This document shows positions 49,376 to 63,352 of a stretch of DNA of 64,000 nucleotides, piece by piece. Under the pieces are notes generated by a model. The model did no database searches. It saw only the letters and a list, made by a program, of their open reading frames with translations, and was not told the DNA's origin. A program made the position numbers and the translations under genes. Numbering within the stretch: position 1 is the first letter of the stretch; each line of letters begins with the position of its first letter. This DNA is from Spisula solida. Taxonomy: Eukaryota > Mollusca > Bivalvia > Venerida > Mactridae. The stretch covers positions 5,534,001 through 5,598,000 of the forward strand of contig OX365954.1 in the NCBI GenBank assembly GCA_947247005.1, in the 5' to 3' direction.

Positions 49376-49989
49376 GTATGTACAATATTTTAAACAGCAA
49401 AATATCAACTTTGAGGCTTAATTAGCGAAATTATCTATTTTTTTTCATGGATTTACTAAAAAATACCAAGTTTGTGTAAAGTTTAAACGAAATGAGCATT
49501 CAAATGAGCATGTCATTGTCCATGTTCCGTACTTGCCCACCACTTGTTATTTGAGAATTTACGTGTAACCATGAAATGACAAGCTTTTCGTCTAGTTACT
49601 TAGTTTTTTTCTTTTAAGCATCAATGAACATTAAAACTTAAAAGTAAATGTACATACATGTAATATAAGGGTAAGTACCCGAATCAGATAGGTTGATTTC
49701 TCGTCTATATAGTTAACACAAATAAAAAAATGATGCACGTGCTCCACTGAGCACACCATTTACATGTAGTATCATTTTGTTAAGCACATTATTTCGTTAC
49801 TTTACTACCATCAAATCTATCCTATACATGTTTCTGCTTAATACAGGTGTATACTTGTAAAGATAAAAAAGCGAATTGATAGGTAATACTAATTATTGTC
49901 TGCTTAAGAAAAGTTGCTTTTTAATACAGATGAATTTAATTGTAAAACGTTGGTTATGAATTGATATGATAACCACTGCCGTGCACCTG

Positions 49990-51055
49990 GAGATTGGTGT
50001 CTAACTGACCCTTTCAGGGCGTTGGGGGGGGGGGGGCGTACATTCATGTATTGATATCCCCCCTTCAACAAAATGTGCGATCGAAGCGAGCTAGAAAAAC
50101 TGTATCTCTGAGAAGCATTCCACACAATTCGTTTTTTATCTTATAATATTCATTGATAAAGTTAATGTGAGAGCAAGGCAAGCAAGAATATATGCATTAA
50201 TTATTTGAGCAGCATATCCCTCATACTCATTCCCTACTTGACGAACTTAACTGAAGCGAGCAAGAAAAAATGCAATTATCTATTTCAGCAGCATACACCA
50301 CACACTTATTACTTGGTAATATTCACTGATATAGTAATTGTAAAAATTGGAAAAAAATAAGTGTTTATCTGAGCAGCAATCCCGACGCATTGGTAAATCG
50401 AAAACTGTCATTGAATTTACGTAGTTCTACAGCGAATGAAGCGAGCAAGTAAAATTGTTGTTTATATGAGCAGCATAGCCAAGACTAACGATAATCGACT
50501 GGATAATATTCACTGATATATAGCTGCTGTGAATACGTCACGCAGAAAAATTGCAATGTATATCTAAGCAGCATACCCTGCGAACTCCAGGGCTTCACTT
50601 TTGTTTAAGTTGAAGAAAAACTTGGGATCCAGCGACAAGAGGGGGAGGGGGGGGGGGTCCAGTGGCTTTCTGCCTAGTGACTTTTTAAATAGAACCACGG
50701 AATTCGTCAGCTGCATTCTGATATATCTTATTGTTTAATGAAAAGGACAGGTTTATTAGAAAATCAAGCCAACGGTATTAATCTTTTATGACTTGTCGGA
50801 CATTTTTAATGTGCGAGAATCTCGGCATTTCTGTAGCCGATGTTTGGCACCATGCTACCAATCAGTCCCATATCTTGTTTTTTCTATACAGCATTAAGTT
50901 CACTTTAAAATCCATAACTTGATTATTGTTTTATTGACGCGATCGAAGCGAGCGAAAAAAAGCATATCAATATTGTTCTTTCATCCAAAATACGATAAAT
51001 TACCATTTACCTAGGCTCCGGCGATTTAAGGGGGGGGGGGGGGGGGGGCGCCGGG
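49990..51055. repeat. Degenerate repeat zone with poly-G tracts
   Basis: Poly-G runs at about 50023-50037, 50641-50657 and 51030-51049. Between them, GAAGCGAGC(A/G)A, ATTCACTGATATA and GAGCAGCATA recur four to five times at 100-150 bp spacing (50070-50585). Likely an old tandem-core element plus slippage tracts; assembly errors are likely in the G runs. Confidence 0.55.
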
Positions 51056-51274
51056 TGCCTTTAACTAGAAGCGGACACTATGTCAATCACATTATTTTGT
51101 TATTTTACTTCCATCCAACCTATCCTATGTGCAATAAGCTTTCTTTATACGGAAGTTAGCTTATTAAGATGACGCATCAATAGATGAGATCATAAAAAGA
51201 AGTTAATTTACCAATTTTTCAAGGTCTGCTTTAAGCAGTTAAGCCATTCATACGCCATTTGACATTTATCTTAC

Positions 51275-51545
51275 CCTGGTCATTGGGCTACCTAAGGCAA
51301 TCTGCGTTCGAGTCTCATTGGGGAGACTAATTCTCAGCGGTGGGATGGGAGCCAACATCGATGTGCGGCGCGCAGGAATATCGAACATGTACATACAACG
51401 CCCACACATGTACCAATTTACACCATGGTCGAGTGGAGCATGTTGGTTATTCTTGCTCAGAGAAATTAAGCAGTGACGCAAACGAGGATCGAACCCGGGA
51501 CCTCTCGATCCAAAAGTGCGAGTACTACCTCTAGGCCACCGCTTC
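51275..51545 (-). repeat. tRNA-derived SINE
   Basis: Minus-strand head GGTGGCCTAGAGGTAGTAC and B box GGGTTCGATCCTCG, then a body with CTGAGCAAGAATAACC. Related to the fragment at 29160-29295. Confidence 0.75.
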
Positions 51546-54500
51546 CTACTCAATTTATCAATTTATTACCGGTGGGTAAACCGCTTATATATGTACATGC
51601 ATTTCCGTCTATACTTACAGTTAATCAGAATCACAGGGAAGTCTAGAGAAACACACAGATGCCACAAGGAACCTGCAGAGGTCAAGTGTCCAGTTGTTGT
51701 AGATCTAATTAGACTGTTTGAGCGGATTGTTTGTCTGAAATGGACTTCACATTCTTCAATGGTAAGAGAAATAGAGTTATACATCATGCTGAAAACCATA
51801 CCATCCCTCAAAGATAACCTCACATACCATTACCATATCCTCGTCATTTCCGATGAAGTTCGGACTTCCATTCACTCGCCCTCAGTTAAGTTTTAGGCAT
51901 ACTCCCAATCGAATGTCCGAAAGTTCTCCTGAAGCTGTTCTACTACTCCATGTTGTTTTTGGTGTGCATAAAAATATAAACCATAGTATAGTCCGTTAGC
52001 GACCAGGCTGGACCCCCATAAACCTTAAATATCTTTAAAAGCAATTATGCAATTATATTGAAATTTGGCATAGTTACTTGAGTTACCTTTACTAACTCTG
52101 TGTTTAAATTTCAGATTTATTATTATGCCATTGGGTCTAATGTATTAAGTTTAATATTTTTATCAACAAATGGACAGGGAGTAAAATAATGCATTCGTGT
52201 CAGGTTGTTAGAATAATGCTATTGTATTTTTAACGGGGTAGGTATGGGTAACTACGACCTACTTTCGATTGATCATCAATGCTTATGTAGCAGAGGTCCA
52301 TTTTCTGCTACCAAAAATTATTTGTACAAACAAGCCTTGTATATAGATATTTTCTTGCACAGTTTCTTCAGTTATTTAAACAACCTAAGGTCAGATTAAA
52401 CATTAATAACATAAACTCATTATATATATGCAACGGTCACTGATGTGTTACTTAATGTTGGACAAATTAGCTGACTCTTGCTGTTCTGGACACTTGAAGC
52501 ACCCTGATTTTATATTGGACGTAAATGCTTAACTTACGCTTTTCTGTGGATCAAAACTTCTGGTTTTTATTTTATCAGAGCTGGTAAGGTTGATTTATGA
52601 AGATTATGCAAATTTTTATTCTTATCGGCATTGCTCTTTTTAAGATATTTAATGTTTATGTGGGCCCAGCTTGATCTCAAGCGGACTATACCTACCAAAG
52701 TTACTAACGAGACCGTCCATGGGAATGTGTTAGTGTATAGTGTGAAATCGACTTTAAAATCTTATGGAAGATTGTCAAATGTATACATTGTCAAATGAGT
52801 TTCCTCGTTAACATATCAAAACGGATTTAAAAACGCTACACTGGGGGATGTTGTTTTATAGCATACAGCTTATGCTGGTATTGGAATATTGCAGATGGAA
52901 TGTAAATGTATCGGCGTCATTTTGGTACCAAGATGATAAAAATCAGATGAATAAATAATATAATTAAAATAATTAGTACAATCAATACGTCGATCCTGAA
53001 AACAAAAATTGCATTCTGACAAATTGACAATACACTAAGCAAATCTTAAAAGAGTGCATGTATATATTGATTTTGTATGTAGCTTGAATAAGTAAAATTA
53101 CAATTCACTTGATTTTATTACAATCTGATTAAAATTTTTACAAACAGAATAAACAAATGATGGTATCAGCAAATGCTAATGTTGCACATATTTGTCGTGT
53201 GTTCATCGTGTGCTCGTCGGGCGTTTAACATGTTGCTAATGCAGCTATGTACCACTTTTGCTGATTAAGTTCGATTTCAAGTGTATGTACTTATCATGGA
53301 GATAGAAATAAAGCAAACAATGATTTCACTTTCCCCTAAAAATGCAATTTCTTACAGAGCTATCTCACCTTGACCATAAAAACACTATGCAGGTCAATGA
53401 GACAACGATGTGTTGTATATTTACAAATCAATCAGATGCCAGACCAACTCCTGTGTCAGTTTCAACGTTGTCTTCATTTTCAAGGTCTTAGTCGTTTTAC
53501 ATGTATGATATTGTATGTGCACTGATTGTCTTTGTCAACAACCATGTTTAAGCATAATAAGGTAGCATTTTGAGTGTTATTGCTTTAAATACATAACTAA
53601 CACGAATAATGACAATGAATGGGTGTTCTCCTGCCACATCATTTTTGCGTCAGGTGCTATGAAATGGACAAAATAATATACACAAATGTGTTCGTGTTGT
53701 CCAAGTTACTCTAGTTGATGTGATGTAGTTGTTTTAAAAATGACTGTCTGTGGTGGAAACAAAGATATTGAATTACTAGTAAGTTGGTATACTTCGCCAC
53801 GAGGGTATATGTTGTATGTAAGAAAAAGTATGTGTACAATTAGGTTCTATATACAGAACTGAAACGCGAAGTTATCCTATTTAGTCGAAGGCTTAAGCTT
53901 AGCCCGATATTAAATCGATATCAGAGTGTTTGTATTGTATGTTATTTGTTTAAAGATTATCTGAGGTGTGGTAAAACAAGCCACACCCAGTGCAGTATTG
54001 CAGTTATTGCAATCGTTACCACCGTAACAATGATAGTATAAATTATATTATCATCCGCTAAACCTCTTTTTCAAAATATCAAATAACAATTGTTTACTCC
54101 ATTTCACGCGCTATGTCTACAGTTATGTTGGTATTTTATGCATTCTACTGTTTATTTGATAACGGAACAAAGGACAATGAAAAACATTATGTTTTTCTTT
54201 CGCACATTACGCCTGTGCCTTCATGCCAACTAACCCCGGGTTTATTTTATCAATTGTTAATGCTCCTAAAGTTTATCAGATTTGAACGAACGGTTAAGAT
54301 GTTAGGATACACAACAATTTAAAACATGTGAATCACATTTAATATAGTAAGGCACTATTTTAGTGACATCCTTAATGAGACAAACCTTTTTTCCATTTTC
54401 CTTTCTCTGACAAGTTGTTCTCTGGTGACTTAAATTTTCGATATCGTGCTTCAAAATGATTAATTCATAACCCAATTTTGGCACATTTCGTTGTACAGTT

Positions 54501-54846
54501 ATGTATCATCAATATTTCAGAAGTTTTAATTCATCGAACTTCTGTTATCGTACATGAGACAGCAAAACGGAGCTGTCAGTCTTCTTATTCAATATGCTGA
54601 GAGATCCTTGTGACTGTCAATGGACGATAATGTTAGTATACTCTATTGCCACATCCGTCATGTACGTGGTCTCAGGTAGACTTCATTTATTACAACATTT
54701 TAGGACTTGTTTGTATTCAACAAGTCAAATCCGGGAAAGCTGGTTAAATCACGTGACCGTCATGGTATCTAACTGAACAATATTAAACAATGTGTTGAAA
54801 AAATGCTTGTTTTTATTGCATTATTGAAAATAATTTATGCTTTCAG
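51546..54846. other. Gene-poor stretch upstream of the chitin-binding gene
   Basis: The 5' exon(s) of the downstream gene should lie here or further left. A frame starting at 54113 begins with a hydrophobic stretch (MLVFYAFYCLF), and a TATAAATTATA word sits 75 bp upstream of it, but no strong donor in the required phase 1 was found. The open frame at 51590-51896 has no recognised motif. Confidence 0.35.
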
Positions 54847-57800
54847 GAACGTGCGAGGAGTTCGACGTTCGCACTTGTGCAGGGGCAGTTTTAAACGATC
54901 AGTTTCTTGACCCCTGTTCGTGCCATAGATATTACAGATGTACTCAAACATTCGAGATGAGAGCCGAGTATTGTCCGGAGGATACGTTATGGGATGCTGA
55001 GTTACATCAGTGTAATCATGCACACGAAGTTAGCATCAAACAACAGTGTGGGGAAATGAATTCGTGGATGAGATGTAACGCAACAGGTAAATAACACTGT
55101 CCCACAATACCGTGCAAATAATGATACATACATTTCACTCGATGTAAACATGAACATATGAACGAACATAGCGTCTGTTACTGAAGGCAGCGCCTTCTAT
55201 AGGATGTCCTTGACCGAAATGTCATACTAATTACACATACACAACACGTTTCTACAAACAAACTTAACGTATGTTTAGTCAAATGTTTTCGTGGAGCCAA
55301 TCAGTTCTTAAACAAATAAGCTGTATGGAACTGGTGTATACAAAATAACTTCAGTCTAGTCACTTATAAGGCTGGAAATTCCTCACAGTAGATACTTTAA
55401 GCGTTGCTGCTTAAACCGAGCCTAGTGCAAGGGAGATCACAACGTAGGAGTGTGAATAGGTAAACATGTGGGGGTTATAAACTATGGGGAAAACAGGTAA
55501 AGAACACCTTCAAATGTGCACTCCATAATAAAAAGAGAATTATTGTTTTCATGGGCCAGAATTAAAGTTTTCTTCATTATATTAAAACAATAGTCCTCAG
55601 ACCTGAATCAAGCTCTTGAAAAATTTTAATCTGAAATACATTTTAGCTCAAATAGTTCTGCATAAATTATTATTCATGTTAATGTATTTAATTTATTCGA
55701 GACCGACCTTAAATTTGGTTTCACATAATGAGGACATTGCCTTGAATTCCATTATAACAATATTTCAAGAGCTCTAGTTTGAGACGTGGAAGCTTATTTT
55801 GTCCATTTGAGAAACTTGGGGAGATTGGGGCTTGACATCAATGAATCGTATTTATATTCATGCACATGTGTAATTGTTTATATAAAAACAGAGCTAAAAA
55901 GTAAGCAACCTTATACATATTTATATATTGTATGTGTTCACAATGTAAACACCAGTCAACTTCCGGGTATTGCAAGAAGTCGTACAAATTGAATTGTATA
56001 GTCTCCCAACTCAGTTATACAGTGACTAGAAGATGCGGATGCTTTTGCTTGCAATAAGGCATATAAGTTGATTCATATAGCGGCAGTGATAAGGTTTATA
56101 CAATGTAGTGTTAGTATAAGTTTAATATTTACAGAGGTGCGACGCCAACAACTAGAAGAAATATGTACAACTACAACTACGTCATCATCTACAACCCCTA
56201 CCGTAAGCCCAGTAGAAACAACAGCAGCGCCACCTAGCGGAAGTTCTGATACCAATATCGGATTGATAGTTGGGTTGTCGATAACTAGCATCGTTGTGGT
56301 TGTACTCATTGTGTTGTTTATCTTATATAGAAGAAACCAGAAAAATGGGTAAGTAGAAAATGCCAATGACAACAATTTTATAATTATGCTTTCTATACAT
56401 GTAATCGATGTAACACCATGTAACAAAAGTTCGTCCACATACATGTATCTCCTGTTTCTTTCAAAATTGAGATATTTGCATTTTCTATCTCATTTGACAT
56501 TGATTAATGTCCTGTGAAAATATTACGTCATAATTTCAAGTGCAATGTGCTTTTTGGCAGTCATGTTTTGCTCAAAGTCCAGTATTTGAACCACTTCGTA
56601 GCGTGCATGTTGCCGTATGTCCTGGATATTGGTTACTCCAAGAGCAACTTAATCTAAAAAACGACCAATTGCCTCCTTTATTTTGTCACGTGATTAGCTG
56701 AAATGTTCATTGTTAAGTTGCTCATTGTCCTCTACCATTCGTTCTTTTAAGAGCCAATGTCCAGATCAACCGATGAAATCGCGGTATTTCGGTAATATTG
56801 TGTCCAAACTTTTGATGTGCAGCAAAAACATGTGAAACATGTCCAAATTCGTGATAATCATTTTCCAAAACAAACGCATATTCGTCAATGTTAAGGCGGA
56901 ATAATGAATGCAATAGAAACAATTGTACTACATCTACGTATTTAAATTTTTAAAATCGGTTTACAAAACGATATTTGAGAAAGTCAAATGTTCAACCCTC
57001 ATTTTCTCCAAAACATGACTTTGAAAATTAGTCGTACGCGTATAGTAGTTTCTCTAACATCGCAGTATCGTGTAACATGTTTACTTACGTACGAGGGGAG
57101 ATACCAATATTACGAGACACGCCCAATTTAATTTTATCATTTGATTCATTTTTGTAGTGTATCTCTGAAAACCGTTTGATTACCCCTTCTAAACATCATA
57201 ATCATGTTTTGTTAAATTAAATGATACATGTATTTGTTTAAGACTTAAAAAGAAAAGGGGAACAAGTACACACAATCCGGAATATTTTGAAGGTGGAAAC
57301 CAAGACGATCCTTATGCCGTGATAGACGATAGACTGGTGAGTATCTTACATGGTGAGAACAATCATTTGTAGTCTTGAAGACCAGTCTGTAATTCTTGCT
57401 GACGATTGGCTGTTACAAAACGCCAAATGGGCGAGGGTCTTCAAAGTCTGGTTTACTTCCTTAGACCCCGCTGCTTATTCGAACATTGGGGCGGTAAATG
57501 TACATGTATGTAAACCAAATAGAGATGAGTTATTTTTATGAAGGGCTTTAACAATTGCAATCATAATTATTAGGGGCATGCGATGGTTTTTAAGCACCGG
57601 TATTTTGAGATAAAAACAAAACTATGTATTTACATTGTATATGTGTTACACAAGATATATTTGAATTTTCACATTTGTAAATCTAAAATATCTATCTTCT
57701 TTAACAAATAATGATATTCGTATCATTAAAATGAATATGTATTCAATAAAACTAATTTTGGTTGCAGACGAACCCTGTCTACGGTACACAGGTACAGGGC

Positions 57801-58235
57801 CAAACATCCAATGGAGGTTTCTCAAATACTGGTTATGACTTTGATGACGAGCCTGCGACGTATGATAATTCCATCGTTAGGACACCGGCATCCGGATATA
57901 CAACTACTTTGAAACGGTCATTCCGCGCGTATGAGTCACCGGTGCCACGACAGACGACATCAGATGGAACTCTCACGACAACCGTAAACCAAACATCTGA
58001 TGTCGTAAACGAAGCTCTGCCTAAAATCCAGAGCACGCATTTGGACGAAAATGGAAATAGAAGCAGTGATAATACGAACAATGACGTAAAAGTGACCAAG
58101 AAAGATGGAGGAACATCCTCGGAACGTAACGATGATGATTCTCACCGTGAAAATTGTACGGGGACAAACTCGAATGAACAAAGTGAAGAAACATTGCATG
58201 ATTATTTGGTTCTAAATCCCACTGATCATTTATAG
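54847..58235 (+). CDS. Single-pass membrane protein with peritrophin-A chitin-binding domain; 5' end not found
   Basis: Four exons: 54847-55086, 56135-56348, 57243-57336 and 57768-58235, all AG/GT with phases 1, 2 and 0 that join cleanly (about 339 codons). Exon 1 encodes a type-2 chitin-binding (peritrophin-A) domain with the C..C.C..YYRC spacing (DPCSCHRYYRCTQTF), then EYCPEDTLWDAELHQC. Exon 2 has a Thr/Ser-rich stalk, a helix (GLIVGLSITSIVVVVLIVLF) and a basic stop-transfer. Exons 3-4 give about 190 cytoplasmic residues with NPEYF, DPYAVI, NPVYGT and DYLVLN motifs, of the kind bound by PTB or SH2 domains when phosphorylated. The signal-peptide exon must lie upstream. It is probably a surface receptor or matrix link for chitin; ligand and signalling are inferred. 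Confidence 0.82.
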
Positions 58236-61200
58236 TGCAGGTACTTCCATAACTAATGTAATGGAAGTGTTTTTTATGCGGACAGCACTACCAGATACCC
58301 ATGATCGGACCGCATGTACTAGCATATTTTCATTTACTTTGTCTATATATTATAGAATATTTAAAGACGTATTTATGTCTAGTACTTGTGAACCGATCCA
58401 CTTCCAACTTTCTCTAATTCTTTCGCTAGCAACGAAACGGAACAATAATGTGACGTACAATCGGAGAACCTCCGTCATTCACGGAACTAACTGGGATATA
58501 TCAGGATGCTTTAAAGATTGAAAAAGATACAGTGCAAAAGAAAGAACGCCAGTTGACACTGGGTCGTCTGCTTCATGTGATCTATCTAGGAAATGCCAGA
58601 AACTTCATGTTGACCGTCTGTGTTTCAAAAATAAGAATTCAAAAACACTTAAAACAATGCAATTTGTTTCCGGTTGCGTGAATACTTTTCATACTTTATT
58701 TCGGTGTCCATCTAGGTAATTGGTGTTTTCCGAGATGATAAACGAGGTGTTCCGGATGCGTATATCCGGTATACCTGGGGTACGTATAGTGGAGGTATAT
58801 TTGGTGCATTACTATAAAACATTCATAATCACGTGATTCCTTCAACAAAGACATGAATGATATAAGCTGATGTGTTGAGTTCATATTTGTGTTCAAATAC
58901 TGTATTTTGGACATGTTGTTTAAAAAAGGGGCAGTTTTAGAGACATTAACTGGTTGTTTCAAGCTGGTTTACCCACATGCGGACAACGGTATTCTAGTAA
59001 CTTCTTTCTTCTGCCAATGACGTCGCCTTTGGAGAATAAGGTCGTAAGTGCGAAAAATAAGGAAACAATGTCTGAAAACCACTATTTTCTTTTAAAAAAA
59101 CATCCTTTTCTACTTCTGTTTAGTCAACATTACCTGTTTCGATTTTCGTGAAAACGGAATCACACGATGCACCTTTTAATGTAGATTTCGAATATGTATG
59201 TGTCTTATAAGGTCGTAAGGAACACGTCCGACAGTCGTATATTCGCATATACGCATATAGCTCGCACTTATGACATTATTATTCTAGGGTGACGATATAT
59301 ATTTTGATGATGTGTTATACATGTATATCGTATTGTTGTGTGATATTTGTCATGAGATTATTGTTTTGTAAATAAATTAAACAGTTTGGTGTAAATAGAC
59401 AACAAACCTGTGACATGAATTCGTTATATAAATTTACCCATCAACATCTACTGGTAGTATTGCCACCAATCTTCGAACGAAAGATGCAACAAAAACAGTT
59501 TGGGATGTCACGTCAAAGGCGACTGGCGACGTTAATATGAACTCCGTAAACTACACGGAGCGACCATGTCTAACTTACCGTATCATCTATAGTTCATGAA
59601 CGACAATCCAATTCTCTTAAATTAACAAGTAAACAATGGTTAACCTCCTTCATTGATACTGTACCAGTTCCGGTGGTGATTTTCTGCGAAATTCAAGTTT
59701 GGGTTTAGGAACAAGAAGTGTCTGTACGTTTTAAAGTAAAGTATTGTCATATGATCAGCTCAATACAACAAACACAACAAAAGGGAGACGAAAGACTTTA
59801 ACGATGTATAATATGTTACGGTAATTGCCATAACTATGCTACTTACTTATCATTGAGAAATTTACCGTAAAATAACATTCTGCTATGTGAGGAATGCTTA
59901 CTAGGCTATCCATAAGTTGGCATTCGTTAAGCGTCCTATAAATGGTGTAATACCGTACACATACTGTGTGTGATGCTTGCTGGTTGTTATAATGCTAGAA
60001 TAGAACTCATATTTATTCCCAAAGGGTATAAACTGAGTACAAATAACTATGTTCATAAAGTTCAAAAACGTATTCGGACAAAATGTTTGCCACAACTCGT
60101 TGCTGGAGAGAATGAAAGGGACATGATGTTTTGGTCAAAACTTGGCTTCGAATCCAACCACAAACTCAACTATCGGTACCTTAAGAACACGAATGCGAAG
60201 AAGTGTATGTCAGAATTGTAAATGCCGAAGTCTAACAATCCTTAACCCACAGAATTGTGAATCTTTAGGATCTAGCAGCATTAATTACAAACGAGAAATG
60301 CAAACATCATTGATCGGATTATTCGGTATTAACAAGCCAGGGGCAATGGCCATAATAAAATGGTTGATTTTGGTACTAACTTAATTGCAATTATAATAAA
60401 TACTGTGTGTACATGTTGCTTGACACATTATTACACACGATTGAATAGATGCATTTCCATTATAGCTTGTCAGCATAAAACATCTGATATTAAAGACTGT
60501 TCAAATATAAGTGTGGCACCTCTCGTTTTGACAGATATATGTGTAAATGGATATATATATACATTTGTACATGTACACTTATTCGATTTGTTTATTGTAC
60601 GTGTACTTTCTAAGCCGCTCAGTGTAGAATTGTGCCCATAGGACTTGGTGCCTCTACATTAACAGTATTGACCAGGATCATTTCTTGAGTAGGGAAGGAG
60701 GCTAAGAGTATCTGGTTGGTGTAGCAATCCTTTTGGATTGCTCTAGCCAATTTATGCAAACGGCTAGCAAAAAAATGGCAGCAAACGTTTATTCATTACT
60801 GTTGGGAGTTGCTTCACCTGGATTTGAGAATGTTATTAAAAGTTATGCTCGGAATCAATGTCCAATTTCTAGGCGTAAGTTGACATTTCCGAACCCGATC
60901 ACCAATAACATGTACACATACTACAAAAACAGGACATATATAATAATTTAGCATAGATAGGTCCATACTGTCGTAGAATCCAGTTTCAAAAATGGACAGA
61001 ACATCATTCACGATACAGTCTTAAAATTATACGGAATTCTGTAAGCGTCAATGTGAGCTGGTCCCTGTCGTTTGACTTATGAAAATGTCACAAAGAAAAC
61101 GCTTGATTTGTTTGTTATATTCCCTCGTCTTGTTTTATGAATAATAATCCAGAAATGTGTGCGTCAAATTTTGTAGTTCCACCTCCAAGGTAAGGAACAG

Positions 61201-61338
61201 GTCAAAATCTCCGTGCTATACGGGTATTTGACGTATACATGTCCCTAACGGAATTCCGTATTTTTTGTTTTAACGTATGGCCTCTTCATACTACGTGGAA
61301 TATTTAATACTAACACAATTTCTTATGACCTCACATGG
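58236..61338. other. 3' region and convergent intergenic space
   Basis: AATAAA at about 59371 is a possible polyadenylation signal for the chitin-binding gene. No further exon seen. Open frames at 59970-60950 show no motif or splice support. Confidence 0.4.
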
Positions 61339-62385
61339 TCACGACGCGGTCCCTATTGACGTCACAAGTGTTTTTCCTGAACGAGGCGTGCTGTATGTGG
61401 AATCAGGACGAGATAACCGCGAGTCAGAACTCCGAGGGGATTCTCCTCTACCTTTACAAAGTAAGACACTTTTCGGCACTATGGCAACATCAGAGTTCGT
61501 CTGTGACGTTACATTAATTTTAACGGGATCAGAATTTTGAAAAGCGTTTTTACGACACTGTTGTTTCGTTGTTACTCTACAAACTTGTTCAGTTTTGTGG
61601 ACCACGGTAGGCTCTGTCGGATCCTTGCCATTCAGATGTGTTTCTGATGACACAGTATGTATCTCTTCCCGATGTATAGTAGTCTCTAATAAATCTTCAT
61701 TTTCTGTGGACACTGAAATAGAGATACCATGATCATAGTAAAGTGTGAATATACGCATTAGACAGACATTCCATATTTCTGGTAGTTTATTTATCCTTCA
61801 CGCTATTCATTAAAAAAATAATTCAGATAAGGGATTATTTAACCGAAGATGTACATATTTCATATGCAAAGTCTATAAAAACGTGAGGCAGCTAAAACCA
61901 ACAGTGAGTGTCAATTTATCCTCACTACGTTCATGTTTGTTATCTTAGGACCGCTCTCAATTTACGTAGAAATACGCCGAAACTTACGGCAGAAAATGAG
62001 AAAAATATCATCGCAAAACGCATTTAAAATTCATTTTATTCGTATAGTACGATTTCAGTGAATTTTTGATATCCTTATGATACATCATTCGTTCACTATT
62101 TCATATAACACGTGTGTTATGCATTGATATCATATTACCGATGTACGCAATATTTACGGAACGCGTAAAGTAATGCTTGCGCAAATGCTTTTAAAACAGT
62201 ACCAAGAACTCCTAGTTGTTCTTCAGAACCGGTATACCACCGTTTTGTATTTTATTTTTTGAATAAGAAACAAACAAAACTCATACGTACAACAATGACG
62301 TGGATTTCTAGAATAGCAGACGAAATATACCAGAACAATGACTATGACGCATAGAAGAGATAAGCCTCCAAGAATGCCCCAAAAC
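61339..62385 (-). CDS. Transmembrane and tail exons of a second single-pass membrane protein; 5' end not found
   Basis: Exon 62385-62291 encodes a membrane helix (ILGGLSLLCVIVIVLVYFVC) ending at a strong donor T|GTACGT. Exon 61712-61339 follows in the matching phase 1 and gives about 124 cytoplasmic residues rich in Ser, Thr, Glu and Arg (SPRSSDSRLSRP, STYSTPRSG) to a stop at 61339. The layout resembles the convergent chitin-binding gene (helix, short basic stretch, long tail), but no tail similarity was seen. The upstream exon must end in phase 2 and was not found within 1.6 kb; most of 62597-63352 is a dispersed repeat. It could be a real gene from beyond the right edge or a truncated one. 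Confidence 0.6.
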
Positions 62386-62596
62386 CTGGAATAGATGATA
62401 TAATAAGTACATGTACTACATAGTCAACATAGGTTACAGGGTATATGTTCATTAAAATGTCTTTAGCATTTTTTTGCCTGATGTATTATTCAATATATAC
62501 GGTACATGCTTTTGTTTACAGCAGTAGCGTTTGAAATATAATTTAGTGCGGCCACGTTGTGATCGTGACAACATCGTTCTATGAAAATGTAGATCC

Positions 62597-63352
62597 CATG
62601 ATGAATCAAAGTACTGAGAGTTCTGATGGGAGCCGATCTGGTTGCTGCTACTAAAGCTTAAACCGACTTTACACGTTTAATGTTCGTTTTCTTACTGCCG
62701 ATCTTGTCTTGAATGTCAAAATAGGCATATGTGACTATATAAGCATGTTGGGTATCTAAATAATTGTTAAAAGGTGCATATTAATTTATATGTAATACGT
62801 GTATTGAATGCGTATATCAAAAGTGGCTTTAAAAAAATACTACGGGCCTATTTATCAGATTCTACAGTACCGTCTTGTAATCACTTCCCTCACAGCGTGA
62901 GACAGTCTATAGAAAGCGACTAGCTAGTACAGCGACACCATATGATTGCATAACAGTACTTTGCAGACCGTATACGATTCATTGATAAAACCATCACTTG
63001 GCCGTAGTCTGAAGTTTCTAAAAATAGCTTTACAGCCGGGACATTTGATGAACACGTCATTTTCGTATTATGAAACAAGTTCGGTATCGGCCGGGTAGTG
63101 ATTTATTTGCAAAAATATCGATTTAACGAACAGTTTCACAATAATTTTTGATCTTAGAATAAACTGATGTTGCTGATTGGCTTAAATCAGTTAAAAAATT
63201 TGGAGAAACATAATTATGTAGCAGTATTGGGAATGTTGACAGTTTCTGGAACTACTTGAATGCGGATTCACATAGCAGCCTAAAGGCGGTTAATTTTGTA
63301 TTAAGAAATGGGCAATGGTAGTAATGAGAGGCTTAAACGCCTCCCAAAAACT
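62597..63352 (+). repeat. 720-bp dispersed repeat, copy 2 (inverted relative to copy 1)
   Basis: Matches the reverse complement of 5758-6474 along almost its whole length with scattered differences. The edges are AATCAAAGTACTGAGAG (62597) and the GAGGCTTAAACGCCTC palindrome (63330-63345). A 25-bp stretch near 62920-62950 is absent from copy 1. Confidence 0.85.

Noticed and set aside
51516..51896. 126-codon open frame as a gene
   Set aside because: It begins within a SINE head and shows no recognised motif, signal or splice context.
54113..54322. Signal-peptide exon of the chitin-binding gene
   Set aside because: The N-terminus is hydrophobic and a TATA-like word lies upstream, but the only phase-1 donor (CCGG|GTTTAT) is weak and would leave an odd linker. 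Not supported enough to annotate.
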